Positions 43,878 through 53,649 of a stretch of 64,000 nt of DNA are shown piece after piece. Source of the DNA: an uncultured Bacteroidales bacterium (GTDB taxonomy: Bacteria; Bacteroidota; Bacteroidia; Bacteroidales; UBA932); NCBI GenBank assembly GCA_944322715.1, contig CALUPT010000002.1, positions 124,001 to 188,000 of the forward strand, in the 5' to 3' direction. Below the pieces are notes generated by a model. That model was not told the origin of the DNA and searched no databases. It worked only from the letters and a program-made list of their open reading frames with translations. Both the position numbers and the translations under genes were made by a program. Every line of letters begins with the position of its first letter. Position 1 is the stretch's first letter.

Positions 43878-46340
43878 TTACAGGACATCGTTCTCCGAGT
43901 CGATGATGCCGGGTATGCCGGTTACGGACCCGCTGAAGGTCACCGTCCCTTTCCTGCACTCCCTGACTATCCTCGCATCGATGCCGTCCCTTTTCTTCGA
44001 TGCCCCGGCTCCCTTCAGTACCTTCTTGTATTCGCTGTCTATAGGCTTTGCCCGCACAGGGATACGGCAAGGGAAAGGGCTGTCTTTCGTGACCGTACGG
44101 TACAGTTCCTCATTCAGTGCAATCTTCTTGAAATCAGGTTTCTTTCCGAGATAGTTCCCTCCAATCACCGGCACGATGTCGTACCAGTTGCCGCTGATAT
44201 AGAACGAGCCTGGGATCAATGATGTCTCTTCCGAAGTGTAGATCTCCAGGTACCTTCCATCTATGTTCTTCGTGCCCTTGCCTGCCCTGAACAGATTGCC
44301 GGCAACATTGAACCAGCCTTCCTCTCCGCCGTAAATGGCTTTCATGCCCCAGTTGTAGACTATGTTGTTGACAAATTCCACGGTTCCCCTGCGGAAAAGC
44401 CTGTCATCGGCTTCATATACGGCAGGATGGTCGAATCTCGGGTTCCTGCTGTTGTTGTGGGCTATCAGGTTGTGGTGGAACGTGACATTACGTCCGCCCC
44501 AGATCCCGCCGTAGCCATGCTGTCCCTTGTGATGGACCGAACTGTTGAGAGCCTCGGAAATAATGCACCACTGGATGGTGGAATTGCTGTTGGCATAGAA
44601 GGATGCGTTCTCATCCGTAGCCCAGCTGATCGAGCAATGGTCGATGATCACATTGTCGGAATGCCTTGCCCCCAAAGCATCATCCTCATCTTTCGCCCCT
44701 GATCCCATACGGAAACGCAGATACCTGACTATCACATGGTCCGTATCTATGTACACTCCGTGGTCCCTTATCGTGATGCCTGCTCCAGGCGCCGTCTGTC
44801 CGAGAATGGAAATGTACGGGTCCTCTATTTTCAGAGTCCTGCGCAAATGGATGTCCCCTTCGACATCGAACTCGACTATCCTCGGTCCTTCCTGCTCCAC
44901 CGCCCAACGCAGGGAGCCTTCCTCTCCGCTGTCATCAAGGGTCGTGACGGTATATACCCTGCCGCCTTTCCCTCCTTTGGAATACATTCCTCCGCCCTCG
45001 GCACCGCTGAATGCCGGTTCCCTCACGACTTTTTCCTTCACTGCCTTTCCGTTCCTGATGCACAGTCCATCATAGACATAGTCGATATTGTTCAGCGCCT
45101 CGTATTCCAACGATGCCCAGATGAACGGGCCGACACCCTTGCAGTCATTGTCTATGACAGGTTCGCTCAGATAATAGGCGTAGTCCCCTGCCCTGTTCTG
45201 CTTGCCGCCGAGTCCGCCCACCGAACAGCAGGATGTCATGGATATGGTGCCGTCGGCATTCTGTCTGATGAACGTATCGACCAGCCTGCCGTACTGCTCC
45301 AGCGCGTATTCCCTCCATTCAGGAGAGAGATAGCCGCACCTCACGCCTTTGAGGGCTGCATAGACGAACATTGCGGAACATGTGGATTCCAGATAGTTGC
45401 CCTCCCTGCCGGGACAGTCGAGCACCTGGTACCACATTCCGGTCTCCGGGTCGGCATATTTCCTGACAGCCGACAGCAGATACTGCAGCTGGGAAACGAG
45501 TGTCTTCCTCCCAGAATCCTTTTTCGGAAGATAATCCAGGACATCCACCAGGGCAGCGGCATACCAGCCGTTTGCCCGTCCCCAGGCATGGTCGGACTGA
45601 CCCGTTGCAGGGTCCGCCCAGAACATGGAGCGGGACTCATCCCACGCATGGCGGAAAAGCCCTGTCTCCGGATCCCTTGTATTGCGTGCGGCCTCCACGA
45701 ACTGGCGGACAATGTCCCTGTATAGAGAGTCCCTGTCCTCCTTGGGTCCGAAACGGCGGGTATACTGTGTATAGAACGGCAGGGCCATGTACAGACCATC
45801 TAACCAGACCTGATGCGGATATATCCGTTTGTGCCAGAACTCTCCGCTCCCGGTCCGCGGCTGGGTGTCTAACTGCCTGCGTATCTCTCCGAGGACACGG
45901 CGGTATTTCCGCTCCCCTGTCATGGAATACAGGTCGAAATATATCCGGGCCGGACATATATGGTCCAGATTATAATTCTCCATCTTATATCCGAAGACCT
46001 TGCCATCGTCCGTTGCCATGGTATCGGCCCAATCCCGGACATAATCCACTGCATACGGAAGGTCATACCTGTGCGCCACATCGAGGAATGACTTGAGTTC
46101 AAGTCCCGTGGTGTAGTTCCACTTGAGTTTTCCCTGCCGCCCGTCAAGCCATGCAGCCTGCGGGTTGCGGAGCATCTCGCTCATCATCATCTTCACTGAA
46201 TACGGACGTATGTCCCCGATGAAGGCGTATTCTGCCGTATTTTCCTGTCTTTCCGCCATTGCCGGCGCCGAAAATGCATCGATGCAGGCAACCGACAGAC
46301 CGGCGAATATCAAGGTTGCGGACAATATGGTTCTTTTCAT
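43878..46340 (-). CDS. Two-domain enzyme: GH105 unsaturated galacturonyl hydrolase fused to PL1 pectate lyase
   Basis: The 820-residue protein has a cleavable-looking signal peptide (GLSVACIDAFSAPAMA). Residues about 35-430 form an (alpha/alpha)6 GH105 domain: YPHQVWLDGLYMALPF, DHAWGRANGWYAAAL and YLESTCSAMFVYAALKG match the family. From residue 443 (AFSGAEGGGMYSKGGKGG) to the end is a PL1 beta-helix with VIIDHCSISWATDE and SRNPRFDHPAVYE, the last holding the probable catalytic arginine. Lyase cleavage makes unsaturated ends that GH105 hydrolases remove, so both steps would be carried on one chain. Frame is continuous across the join, with no sign of frameshift. Controlled by the neighbouring HTCS by inference. 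Confidence 0.92.
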   Translation of the reverse strand: MKRTILSATLIFAGLSVACIDAFSAPAMAERQENTAEYAFIGDIRPYSVKMMMSEMLRNPQAAWLDGRQGKLKWNYTTGLELKSFLDVAHRYDLPYAVDYVRDWADTMATDDGKVFGYKMENYNLDHICPARIYFDLYSMTGERKYRRVLGEIRRQLDTQPRTGSGEFWHKRIYPHQVWLDGLYMALPFYTQYTRRFGPKEDRDSLYRDIVRQFVEAARNTRDPETGLFRHAWDESRSMFWADPATGQSDHAWGRANGWYAAALVDVLDYLPKKDSGRKTLVSQLQYLLSAVRKYADPETGMWYQVLDCPGREGNYLESTCSAMFVYAALKGVRCGYLSPEWREYALEQYGRLVDTFIRQNADGTISMTSCCSVGGLGGKQNRAGDYAYYLSEPVIDNDCKGVGPFIWASLEYEALNNIDYVYDGLCIRNGKAVKEKVVREPAFSGAEGGGMYSKGGKGGRVYTVTTLDDSGEEGSLRWAVEQEGPRIVEFDVEGDIHLRRTLKIEDPYISILGQTAPGAGITIRDHGVYIDTDHVIVRYLRFRMGSGAKDEDDALGARHSDNVIIDHCSISWATDENASFYANSNSTIQWCIISEALNSSVHHKGQHGYGGIWGGRNVTFHHNLIAHNNSRNPRFDHPAVYEADDRLFRRGTVEFVNNIVYNWGMKAIYGGEEGWFNVAGNLFRAGKGTKNIDGRYLEIYTSEETSLIPGSFYISGNWYDIVPVIGGNYLGKKPDFKKIALNEELYRTVTKDSPFPCRIPVRAKPIDSEYKKVLKGAGASKKRDGIDARIVRECRKGTVTFSGSVTGIPGIIDSENDVL

Positions 46341-46364
46341 TTTCTGATAATTTTTATTCTGTTT

Positions 46365-46428
46365 CAGATCCTTCGCTTCGCTCAGGATGACAGGCGGCTT
46401 CCAGTCCAGATCCTCCGCTCAGGATGAC
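46365..46428 (-). repeat. Hairpin repeat plus partial copy at the HTCS 3' end
   Basis: The full copy is 46365-46393; a truncated one (46407-46428) supplies the last codons and stop of the HTCS gene (TCA TCC TGA on the minus strand). Confidence 0.85.
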
Positions 46429-49400
46429 TGTGGGGCATCAGCTCTGTGTTCCTTTATATAGTCTGCAGGAGAGACCCCGAAATGCTTCTTGAACGAACGT
46501 GAGAAATATCCCGGATCGGAAAAGCCGACCTTGTACGAAGTCTCGGACACGGAATATTGCCCGCTTCTGAGATAATAGGTCGCCTTCTCCAGCCTGAACT
46601 CCTGTATCAGTTCCACAGGAGACTTCCCCGTCAGTCCCTTTATCTTGTTGTACATCGAGGTACGTCCCATTCCCACGTATGCGGCCAGCTGGTCCACGGT
46701 TGTCTCCGAATCCGCGACGTTCTCCTCCAGCCATCTGTGTACCCTGGCAATCAGTTCCTCATCCCTGTCGGTAATGACCACCTCTGCCGGAGCCATGCGC
46801 ACCTTGGCCTTCCTCTCCCCGCCGTCGACAGGGACTGACGATGCCATATTGGCTATTATCCGCCTCCTGCCCTCAAGCAGGTTGTCTATCCTTGCCACCA
46901 GCAGTTCCATTGTAAACGGCTTTGTCATGTATCCGTCAGCCCCGTATTTCATAGCCTTGAGATGCGTGTCGGATTCATGCTTTGCCGTAAACATTATTAC
47001 AGGTATATGGCTGGTGGAAAAATCGTTCCTTATATGGTTTATCAGTTCTATGCCATCCATTTCCGGCATCATCAGATCCGTCACTATAATGTCCGGCATC
47101 CAGGATTCGGACATCAGCTGCAGGGCTTCTTTTCCGTTGGCGGCATCCCTGACCTCGAAGCGGTTGACGAGATTGTTGTACATATAGACCCTGAGTTCGG
47201 CATTGTCCTCGACCACAAGCACCTTGACAGCTCCTTCCGGCCATGTCGGAGTGACCCTGTACTTGCTCAGTCCGTAAGATTCCGGTTCCGAAGCATCCGA
47301 GTTGAGTTCAATGAATTCGGCCGTTTCGTTTGAAAACCGGTCTCTGTCTACAGGAAGCCTTACATAGAACTCCGATCCTCCGCCCTTCTCGCTCTCGACC
47401 CAGATCCGTCCTCCGTGCATATCGGCTATCTCCTTGCAGAACGACAGGCCTATCCCGCTGCTGCCCATGCCTTTGAACGCTTCATGCGAAGCCTGGACAA
47501 ACGGTTCGAAGATAGCCTGCTGCTTCTCTTTCGGGACACCTATTCCATTGTCCTTTACCATAATGGTGAACTCCTTGTCCCCCTCGCGCCAGTAGACAGC
47601 CGCCTCAATACGGCCTCCGTCCGAAGTATATTTGAAGGCATTGGACAACAGATTGTAGACGAGGGCCTCCAAACGCATCTCATCACCCCATATCATAAGG
47701 CTGTCCACGGAATGGGTGAGACGCATCTCTATCTGCCGGTCCGCCGACATGTCCTTGAAGTCATCGTAGACACGCTTCAGCAGGTCCACGATGTCTATCT
47801 GACTCACCTTTAGCCGGATCTTTCCGCTGACTATCCGCCTGATGTCGAGCAGCTGGTTCACAAGCGTCATCATCCGTTTGGCATTCTTGTAGACCATGTT
47901 GATGCTGTATTCATTGCGGTCTCCCGCCGGAGTGTTCCGGCTTACCTCATCGATACCCCCGAGTATGAGGGTAAGAGGAGTCCGGAGTTCGTGCGATATG
48001 TTGGTGAAGAACCTGACCTTCACATCGTTGAGATCCTGTTCCATCCTGATGCCGTTCCTCAGGCGGACGGATGTGACGAACATCCTGAGCAGGACGGCCG
48101 CAAGCAGTACGGCGAGCAGCAGATACGATATCCTGGCAGGAACGGAATTCCACACGGAAGGCCGCACCCTGAGTCCAATGCTTGCCAGTTCCGGGGCGGA
48201 TGTCCCTTCTGACGGGCTGGCGGAGACTACAAACGTATATCTTCCCGGAGGGATCCCCGAATATGTCACGCTGCGGTCGGACGAACCGGTGATCCAGTCC
48301 TTGTCGTAGCCCTCGAGTCTGTAGGAATAGTTCATCTGCCCCCTCTGTCTGAAATTGAGGGAGGCGAAATCTATCCTGAAGAACGAACAGTCATGCGGAA
48401 TGTCGATCCTGTTCCCGGCCATCGGGACACGGCGGCCGTTGATACTGACACCTGAAATGACTATACGGCTGTCTTCGGGCGCATAACGGAATGAACGCGG
48501 ATCCAGCCTGTAGACATTGTTGAGAGTGCCGAAGAGAAGGGTGCTGTCTTCAAGCGCCGTGCATGTCGCTTCGCTGAACGTGGTCGGGGTGATGCCGTCG
48601 TACCTTGTATAATTGACTATGGCTCCGGACCCGCGGTTTATCCGAGAAAGGCCCCTTTCGGTGGCTATCCATATATCCGACCAGGCATCGACCGCACCAG
48701 AAAGCACGATATTGCTGGAAAGGCCCTGTGCAGTACTTATTATGTCGAACCGGGCATTCCCCTCTTCGTCGAAGAAGATCCTGTTGAGACCTCCTCCGAA
48801 CGTGCAGAGGTAGGTATTGTCATCCCTGTCCGAGAAAATGTAGATGATGTCGTTGTTACCTATGGAATGGATGTCTCCCGGTATCTTCCTTGTGGAATGG
48901 AATACGGCGGTCTCCGGACTCTGCGACGGATCGAACCAAAGCAGCCCGCCGACAGTGGCCACAAGCATCCTTCCATCCTGCATGCGGTGAAGATAACGCA
49001 CCCTGTCCCCGTATTCCACCGGATATCCAGGGAAACTGTTGTACATGTTGAGGAATTCATCCTTCTGCGGGTCCGCAAGCATCGACAGTCCCCCTCCGAA
49101 GGTGCCGACCCATATCTTTCCGTCCCCATCCTGCTCGATGGAATATACATCATTGGAACTCAACGATGATTCCCTGGCCGGATTGTGTCTGTAATGTCTC
49201 GCCGTCCATTCCTTGCCCGAAGGGGCCAGTCTGACAAGTCCATCCCCTTTGGTGCCGAGCCAGACATTGCCCTGCCCATCCTCAAAGATCGTGTATATCA
49301 CCCCGAATTCCCCGGGTATCCTGCGGCATGAGGACATGTCCGGAGAATACCGGAAAAGCTCCCTGCTCTTGGTCGCCACCCAGACATTGTCTCCGCTGTC

Positions 49401-50744
49401 CCGGAGCAATGCCCTGATCTCCGATGCGGCCAGGTTGTCATCTGACCTGACCGGAGGCCCGATCACCTCGACTTTCGGGGAAATGACGGTCACCCGTTCC
49501 AGACCTCTCTGGGCAGTGGACATCCAGAGCACCCCGGACCGGTCCACCTCGAAACATGCCACCCCGTTCATGAAACGGCAGTCCGGCTGGCTCTTGACAT
49601 TGTTGAGCGGCACTATCCTGTCATTCTCCCGGTCGTACCAGCCGAAACCGTAATTGTTCATCTTTATCCATGCCATCCCATCGTGCTCCACGACCCTCGC
49701 CAGAGAATCCGCATAATAGGACATGACATTGCGCGGATGTTCATAATGCCTGAACCTGCCCGTCCTGTCATTGTAGGAATATATGCCGGTGCGGTCGGTC
49801 GCTATCCACAGCAGTCCCCCGCTGTCAGGGAACAGGAACCTGACACGGCCCATGTCATGTCTTCTGACAGTCAGGCGCATGGATGTCGTATCCAGGCTTG
49901 CGACCGCCCCGGAACTGAATCCCATGTAGAGCCGCCTGGCATCTCCGGAGCCGGTGACGGTCATGGAAGTCAGCTTTCCCGTGCTCCCGGTCCCGAGTGC
50001 GATCTTCGGCAGCAGGCCGTCTTCCCTGTCGATTACGACCACCTCTTCCTGTCCGGCAAAATACAGGCGGTCCCCGAATTCACAGAAATGGGATATGTCC
50101 GCCTGCCGCGATACCAGGGACGGCACATCATCCTCTATGACAGCAAGTCCTGCCCCTGACACGACATAAACGGAGCCATCCGAAGTCTCATATATCTCCC
50201 TGACATCAGGACCTACGGACCCGGCTGCACCGGAAACTATCCTTTTCACCTCCAATGACGGGGCGATGCGATACAGTCCTGCCCCCTGTACGGCAATCCA
50301 GGCATTGCCCCTGCGGTCGCTATGGAAAGCCGTCACCCTGAGATTCGCTCCGGAGAAGCCTTCGAGCTCATCGGGAACGGCAACGAATTCCTCTGCCTCA
50401 GGGTCGAACCTGTACAGTCTGTAGTCGTATGTCCTGAGCCACAGATATCCGTTGGCATCTTCATCTATGGAAAGCATCCTGTTATGCGTCAGGTTGGTAA
50501 AATCGCCGGGGAGCATTATGTAGTTGACGAATGAATTGCCATCGAACCGGCTCAGTCCGTACCATGTGCACACCCATATATAGCCTTTGGCATCCTGATG
50601 TATCTCGGCAATCGAATTGTGCGGCAGGCCGTCATCCGTGGAATAATGCTCGAACACATAGTCGAACTTAGCGGTCTCCGCTTTGGAGGCCGCCGGCAGC
50701 ATCAGCAATGCAAGAAAAATTATCGTATGGCGTATGAATCCCAT
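46419..50744 (-). CDS. Hybrid two-component system sensor/regulator (HTCS) for pectin
   Basis: The 1441-residue protein joins a whole two-component system in one chain. After a signal peptide come about twelve Reg_prop beta-propeller repeats (motifs like DAKGYIWVCTWYGLSRFDG), a Y_Y_Y domain near 765-840 (YSYRLEGYDKDWITGSSDR), one membrane helix near 880, HisKA with NISHELRTPLT (His about 918), HATPase (NLLSNAFKYT, GIGLSFCKEI), a receiver from about 1174 (Asp about 1223 in VTDLMMPEMDG) and an AraC-type HTH to the end. HTCS proteins sense an oligosaccharide in the periplasm and activate the local utilisation genes. The stop codon is provided by a hairpin repeat, so the last residues differ from a typical C-terminus. 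Confidence 0.97.
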   Translation of the reverse strand: MGFIRHTIIFLALLMLPAASKAETAKFDYVFEHYSTDDGLPHNSIAEIHQDAKGYIWVCTWYGLSRFDGNSFVNYIMLPGDFTNLTHNRMLSIDEDANGYLWLRTYDYRLYRFDPEAEEFVAVPDELEGFSGANLRVTAFHSDRRGNAWIAVQGAGLYRIAPSLEVKRIVSGAAGSVGPDVREIYETSDGSVYVVSGAGLAVIEDDVPSLVSRQADISHFCEFGDRLYFAGQEEVVVIDREDGLLPKIALGTGSTGKLTSMTVTGSGDARRLYMGFSSGAVASLDTTSMRLTVRRHDMGRVRFLFPDSGGLLWIATDRTGIYSYNDRTGRFRHYEHPRNVMSYYADSLARVVEHDGMAWIKMNNYGFGWYDRENDRIVPLNNVKSQPDCRFMNGVACFEVDRSGVLWMSTAQRGLERVTVISPKVEVIGPPVRSDDNLAASEIRALLRDSGDNVWVATKSRELFRYSPDMSSCRRIPGEFGVIYTIFEDGQGNVWLGTKGDGLVRLAPSGKEWTARHYRHNPARESSLSSNDVYSIEQDGDGKIWVGTFGGGLSMLADPQKDEFLNMYNSFPGYPVEYGDRVRYLHRMQDGRMLVATVGGLLWFDPSQSPETAVFHSTRKIPGDIHSIGNNDIIYIFSDRDDNTYLCTFGGGLNRIFFDEEGNARFDIISTAQGLSSNIVLSGAVDAWSDIWIATERGLSRINRGSGAIVNYTRYDGITPTTFSEATCTALEDSTLLFGTLNNVYRLDPRSFRYAPEDSRIVISGVSINGRRVPMAGNRIDIPHDCSFFRIDFASLNFRQRGQMNYSYRLEGYDKDWITGSSDRSVTYSGIPPGRYTFVVSASPSEGTSAPELASIGLRVRPSVWNSVPARISYLLLAVLLAAVLLRMFVTSVRLRNGIRMEQDLNDVKVRFFTNISHELRTPLTLILGGIDEVSRNTPAGDRNEYSINMVYKNAKRMMTLVNQLLDIRRIVSGKIRLKVSQIDIVDLLKRVYDDFKDMSADRQIEMRLTHSVDSLMIWGDEMRLEALVYNLLSNAFKYTSDGGRIEAAVYWREGDKEFTIMVKDNGIGVPKEKQQAIFEPFVQASHEAFKGMGSSGIGLSFCKEIADMHGGRIWVESEKGGGSEFYVRLPVDRDRFSNETAEFIELNSDASEPESYGLSKYRVTPTWPEGAVKVLVVEDNAELRVYMYNNLVNRFEVRDAANGKEALQLMSESWMPDIIVTDLMMPEMDGIELINHIRNDFSTSHIPVIMFTAKHESDTHLKAMKYGADGYMTKPFTMELLVARIDNLLEGRRRIIANMASSVPVDGGERKAKVRMAPAEVVITDRDEELIARVHRWLEENVADSETTVDQLAAYVGMGRTSMYNKIKGLTGKSPVELIQEFRLEKATYYLRSGQYSVSETSYKVGFSDPGYFSRSFKKHFGVSPADYIKEHRADAPQSS

Positions 50745-50754
50745 ATTCTAAATG

Positions 50755-50815
50755 CAGATCCTTCACTTCGTTCAGGATGACAGGATTATGTCATTCCGAG
50801 CGTCAGCCGAGAATC
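50755..50815 (-). repeat. Hairpin repeat upstream of HTCS, with inverted partial copy
   Basis: The full copy 50755-50783 keeps ATCCT/AGGAT arms but has the inner pair changed to A-T. A partial copy in opposite orientation lies at 50789-50815. Confidence 0.75.
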
Positions 50816-50865
50816 CGTAAACATAAAACGATAAAGTTAATAAAAACATACCATACTTTACGCTT

Positions 50866-51942
50866 TCATTTGAATATCCTGTCCGCAAAGAACCATTTCA
50901 CCGGCACCGCCACGCCGTTCCTGTCTATTTCGGTCCCGGCATCCAGCACCCTTTCAGGAACATATTCATCGAGGTCCTTCTCCTCCAGCCGATGGCTCCA
51001 GTCCACTCTCTCCGCCTGTTCCGCCCCCGGTCCGGTCGAACCGTATTCCGCATAGTACGTTGTCCCGTGCGCATATTCCTTGCCCCAGTCGTGCCAGCCT
51101 TCCGGTCTGATATGCGCACCCATCCTGCAACCGACAAACACTGTCCTGGCATACGGTCTCCACGGCCGGCCGAGATACACCTCCGTCACCCCATCGGCAG
51201 CCACAAGGTCGCAGCCACGGAAGACATACCCGAAATCCTCATCCCCGGGGGTCGATGCCGCAGTGACATAGCTGTCCTTCTTGCTCAGTATGGTACAGTT
51301 CTCGAACCAGACAGTGGAAGCGCCGAAAATGAAATCGGTCGTTCCCTCTATCCAGCAGTTCCCGAAATACTGGTGCTGCCCCTTCCCGTATGTATATATG
51401 GTATCCTGGTTGGCAATGAACCTGCATCCGAGAAACGCCGCCCTGTCCGCATCCACTGTTATGGCACACGCCTGCGCTATCTCCCGTCCCTCTCCTGCGG
51501 AATTCTCGAACGTAATGTTCTCGGCCAGGAAGTCATCGCCGTATATGAACACCGTGGAAGTAGCCGAAGTCCCCATCGGATTGCCGTGGGAATCAGGTTT
51601 CAGGGCATAGTCATCCCATGTTATCACCGTAGTCAGGGCATCATCCCCCACCATGCGTATCTTCTGTCTGTTGGCAGGCACCGTCACCTTCTCCCTGTAT
51701 GTCCCGGGCCTTATGTATATCGTGGTCTCCTCCTTGCTGTAATACGGAACGGCATCTATGGCATCCTGGACAGTGAGGCAATCCCCCGAGCCATCCTTCG
51801 CCACCACAATGTCATATTCTCCGTGCCGGACACCCGATTCCCTGTCAGGTACGGCTGCCGATGGCCGGAGGGCCGTCATAAGACATGCCGTCACGGATAA
51901 TGCCATGCACTTCACTGCATTCGGGAAAATCATCATGTTCAT
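50866..51942 (-). CDS. Pectin methylesterase, CE8 family
   Basis: Pectinesterase hydrolyses methyl esters of homogalacturonan, which makes the chain accessible to lyases and GH28 enzymes. The 358-residue protein has a signal peptide and the CE8 beta-helix with catalytic aspartates in ANQDTIYTY and TDFIFGAS and the substrate-binding arginine in [14 protein letters not shown]; the early [17 protein letters not shown] is also diagnostic. Its ATG overlaps the GH28 stop in an ATGA junction, so the two are co-translated. No lipobox is obvious, suggesting periplasmic or secreted action. Confidence 0.95.
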   Translation of the reverse strand: MNMMIFPNAVKCMALSVTACLMTALRPSAAVPDRESGVRHGEYDIVVAKDGSGDCLTVQDAIDAVPYYSKEETTIYIRPGTYREKVTVPANRQKIRMVGDDALTTVITWDDYALKPDSHGNPMGTSATSTVFIYGDDFLAENITFENSAGEGREIAQACAITVDADRAAFLGCRFIANQDTIYTYGKGQHQYFGNCWIEGTTDFIFGASTVWFENCTILSKKDSYVTAASTPGDEDFGYVFRGCDLVAADGVTEVYLGRPWRPYARTVFVGCRMGAHIRPEGWHDWGKEYAHGTTYYAEYGSTGPGAEQAERVDWSHRLEEKDLDEYVPERVLDAGTEIDRNGVAVPVKWFFADRIFK

Positions 51943-53546
51943 TCTATCTCAATGTCTTCTGAATTGTGTCTGGAAATACTGAAATCCTCCTCTCCGCCAT
52001 CTCCGGTGCAGCCGGTCAGGACCACCCGGCTGCTGTTGGCGAACAGATATGCCGGACCATTCTTCTGGAAGACATGCACATTCTTCATGCAGACGCCGTC
52101 TGAATACCGGATATCGGCGCCGCTGTCCGACACTATCCTGCAGTTTTCGAGAGAGATGCCGGTAATCGGCTTTTCAGGTATCCCGTTGAAATACATGGCT
52201 CTCGCCGCACCCCTGCAGACGATGTCGCTTATATGGATATTCCTGAACTCAGGCGTCGTCTCATCCGCAGGGACATACGCTATGTCATAAGGAGCGGCGC
52301 CATCTCCGGCGGCCTCAAGCGCGGACTTGCCACCGTAATGCAGATCAAACAGCAGGGGCTCGGTCGGGATGTCTTTCATCACAATGTCCCTGATATGGAT
52401 ATTCTCCACTATTCCGCCGCGTCCGCGACAGCTCTTGAACCGCAGACCGACATCCGTCCCGAGGAAACGGCAGTCCGATACGGATACATTCTGTACATTC
52501 CCCGACATCTCGCTCCCTACCACGAACCCGCCATGACCGTGGAAGACAATGCAGTTGTCCACTATAAGGTTCCGGCAAGGCCGTGCCCTGAGCCGTCCGT
52601 CCTCATCCTTGCCGGACTTGATGCAGATGGCATCATCGCCGACATCGAAACTGGAATCCGTTAAAACCACATTCTCGCAGGAATCGATGTCAATTCCATC
52701 CCCGTTCTGGGAATACCACGGGTTTCTCACTGTTATATTCTTGATTATCACATTCCTGCAAAGAAGAGGGTGGAGGTTCCAGCAAGGCGAATTCTGGAAA
52801 AGGCAGTCTTCCAGAAGCACATTTTCGCATTCCCGGAACTCCAGCAGGACAGGCCGGAGATATGTCTTGACCGACTCCCAGTCCTCATCGGTCTCCATTC
52901 CCTGAGGAACATTGAACGCATCGCTCACCATAGAACCGCGATATGAGGAAGAGTCCGGATACCAGATATCCCCTTTGCTGTCCGTAAAGCCTCCGGAGGC
53001 AAGCAGGTCCTTCCACTGCCCCGCAGTCATCTTGGAGCGCTTGACCTGCCTCCATGCATCTCCGTTGCCATCGATCGTGCCGCCTCCGGTAACGGATATG
53101 TTCCTGGCACCCACGGCATTTATCGGAGCCATGCACCTTTTGGTGTCGAGACCTTCGAACACCGTCTCCACTATAGGATAGAGGTCCCTGTCGGTGGAGA
53201 ACAGCAGGACCGCATCTTCCTCCACATGCAGGTCGATATTATCCTTCAAGGTAATCGGGCCTGTCAGCCATATTCCCCGAGGCACGACCAGATGTCCGCC
53301 TCCCATGGCAGACAGATGCTCTATCGCCCCGGCAAAGGCCTCCGAATTGAGGGTCACGCCATCCCCTGCTCCTCCGAAATCCGTAATGCATACGGTATAT
53401 CCGGGTATCACGGGCCTGGATACCATATCCATCTCAAAGGGAAGATCCGCATAGAGATACGCGAATTCCGATTCGGTGCAGCCTCCGGCAGACAAAGCGA
53501 TGGCAGACGCAACTGACAGGATTACAAATGGTTTTCGGTTCAGCAT
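51939..53546 (-). CDS. Polygalacturonase, GH28 family, lipoprotein
   Basis: The 535-residue lipoprotein (lipobox AGGC) is a GH28 right-handed beta-helix enzyme. The family's four motifs are present in order: [32 protein letters not shown] and LRFKSCRG, i.e. the NxD, DD, GHG and RxK catalytic set. GH28 enzymes hydrolyse alpha-1,4-galacturonan by inversion. It is the first gene of the leftward pectin locus, overlapping CE8. The start at 53546 directly precedes the signal peptide and follows a -7 element; upstream ATGs lie beyond the promoter. Confidence 0.95.
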   Translation of the reverse strand: MLNRKPFVILSVASAIALSAGGCTESEFAYLYADLPFEMDMVSRPVIPGYTVCITDFGGAGDGVTLNSEAFAGAIEHLSAMGGGHLVVPRGIWLTGPITLKDNIDLHVEEDAVLLFSTDRDLYPIVETVFEGLDTKRCMAPINAVGARNISVTGGGTIDGNGDAWRQVKRSKMTAGQWKDLLASGGFTDSKGDIWYPDSSSYRGSMVSDAFNVPQGMETDEDWESVKTYLRPVLLEFRECENVLLEDCLFQNSPCWNLHPLLCRNVIIKNITVRNPWYSQNGDGIDIDSCENVVLTDSSFDVGDDAICIKSGKDEDGRLRARPCRNLIVDNCIVFHGHGGFVVGSEMSGNVQNVSVSDCRFLGTDVGLRFKSCRGRGGIVENIHIRDIVMKDIPTEPLLFDLHYGGKSALEAAGDGAAPYDIAYVPADETTPEFRNIHISDIVCRGAARAMYFNGIPEKPITGISLENCRIVSDSGADIRYSDGVCMKNVHVFQKNGPAYLFANSSRVVLTGCTGDGGEEDFSISRHNSEDIEIE

Positions 53547-53570
53547 AACATTACATGGTTGTTCAAGGTG

Positions 53571-53578
53571 CAAAATTA
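53571..53578 (-). promoter_or_regulatory. -7 element of the GH28-CE8 promoter (TAATTTTG)
   Basis: TAATTTTG on the minus strand fits TAnnTTTG and lies 25 bases before the GH28 ATG. It is back to back with the rightward TonB-receptor promoter. Confidence 0.6.
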
Positions 53579-53635
53579 TAAAGATTACATTCCGGCAGTT
53601 AGTAATTTTTGACGCAAAACCTTGAAATTTTATCA

Positions 53636-53643
53636 TACCTTTG
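53636..53643 (+). promoter_or_regulatory. -7 element of the TonB-receptor gene (TACCTTTG)
   Basis: TACCTTTG matches the consensus. Its expected transcription start is within about 2 bases of ATG 53650, so the message may be leaderless unless translation begins at ATG 53725. Confidence 0.6.
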
Positions 53644-53649
53644 CGGCCT

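Noticed and set aside
53547..53649. Cobalamin riboswitch ahead of the BtuB-like gene
   Set aside because: The spacer is about 103 bases and contains two opposed promoter boxes; a riboswitch needs roughly 200 bases and its B12-box was not seen.
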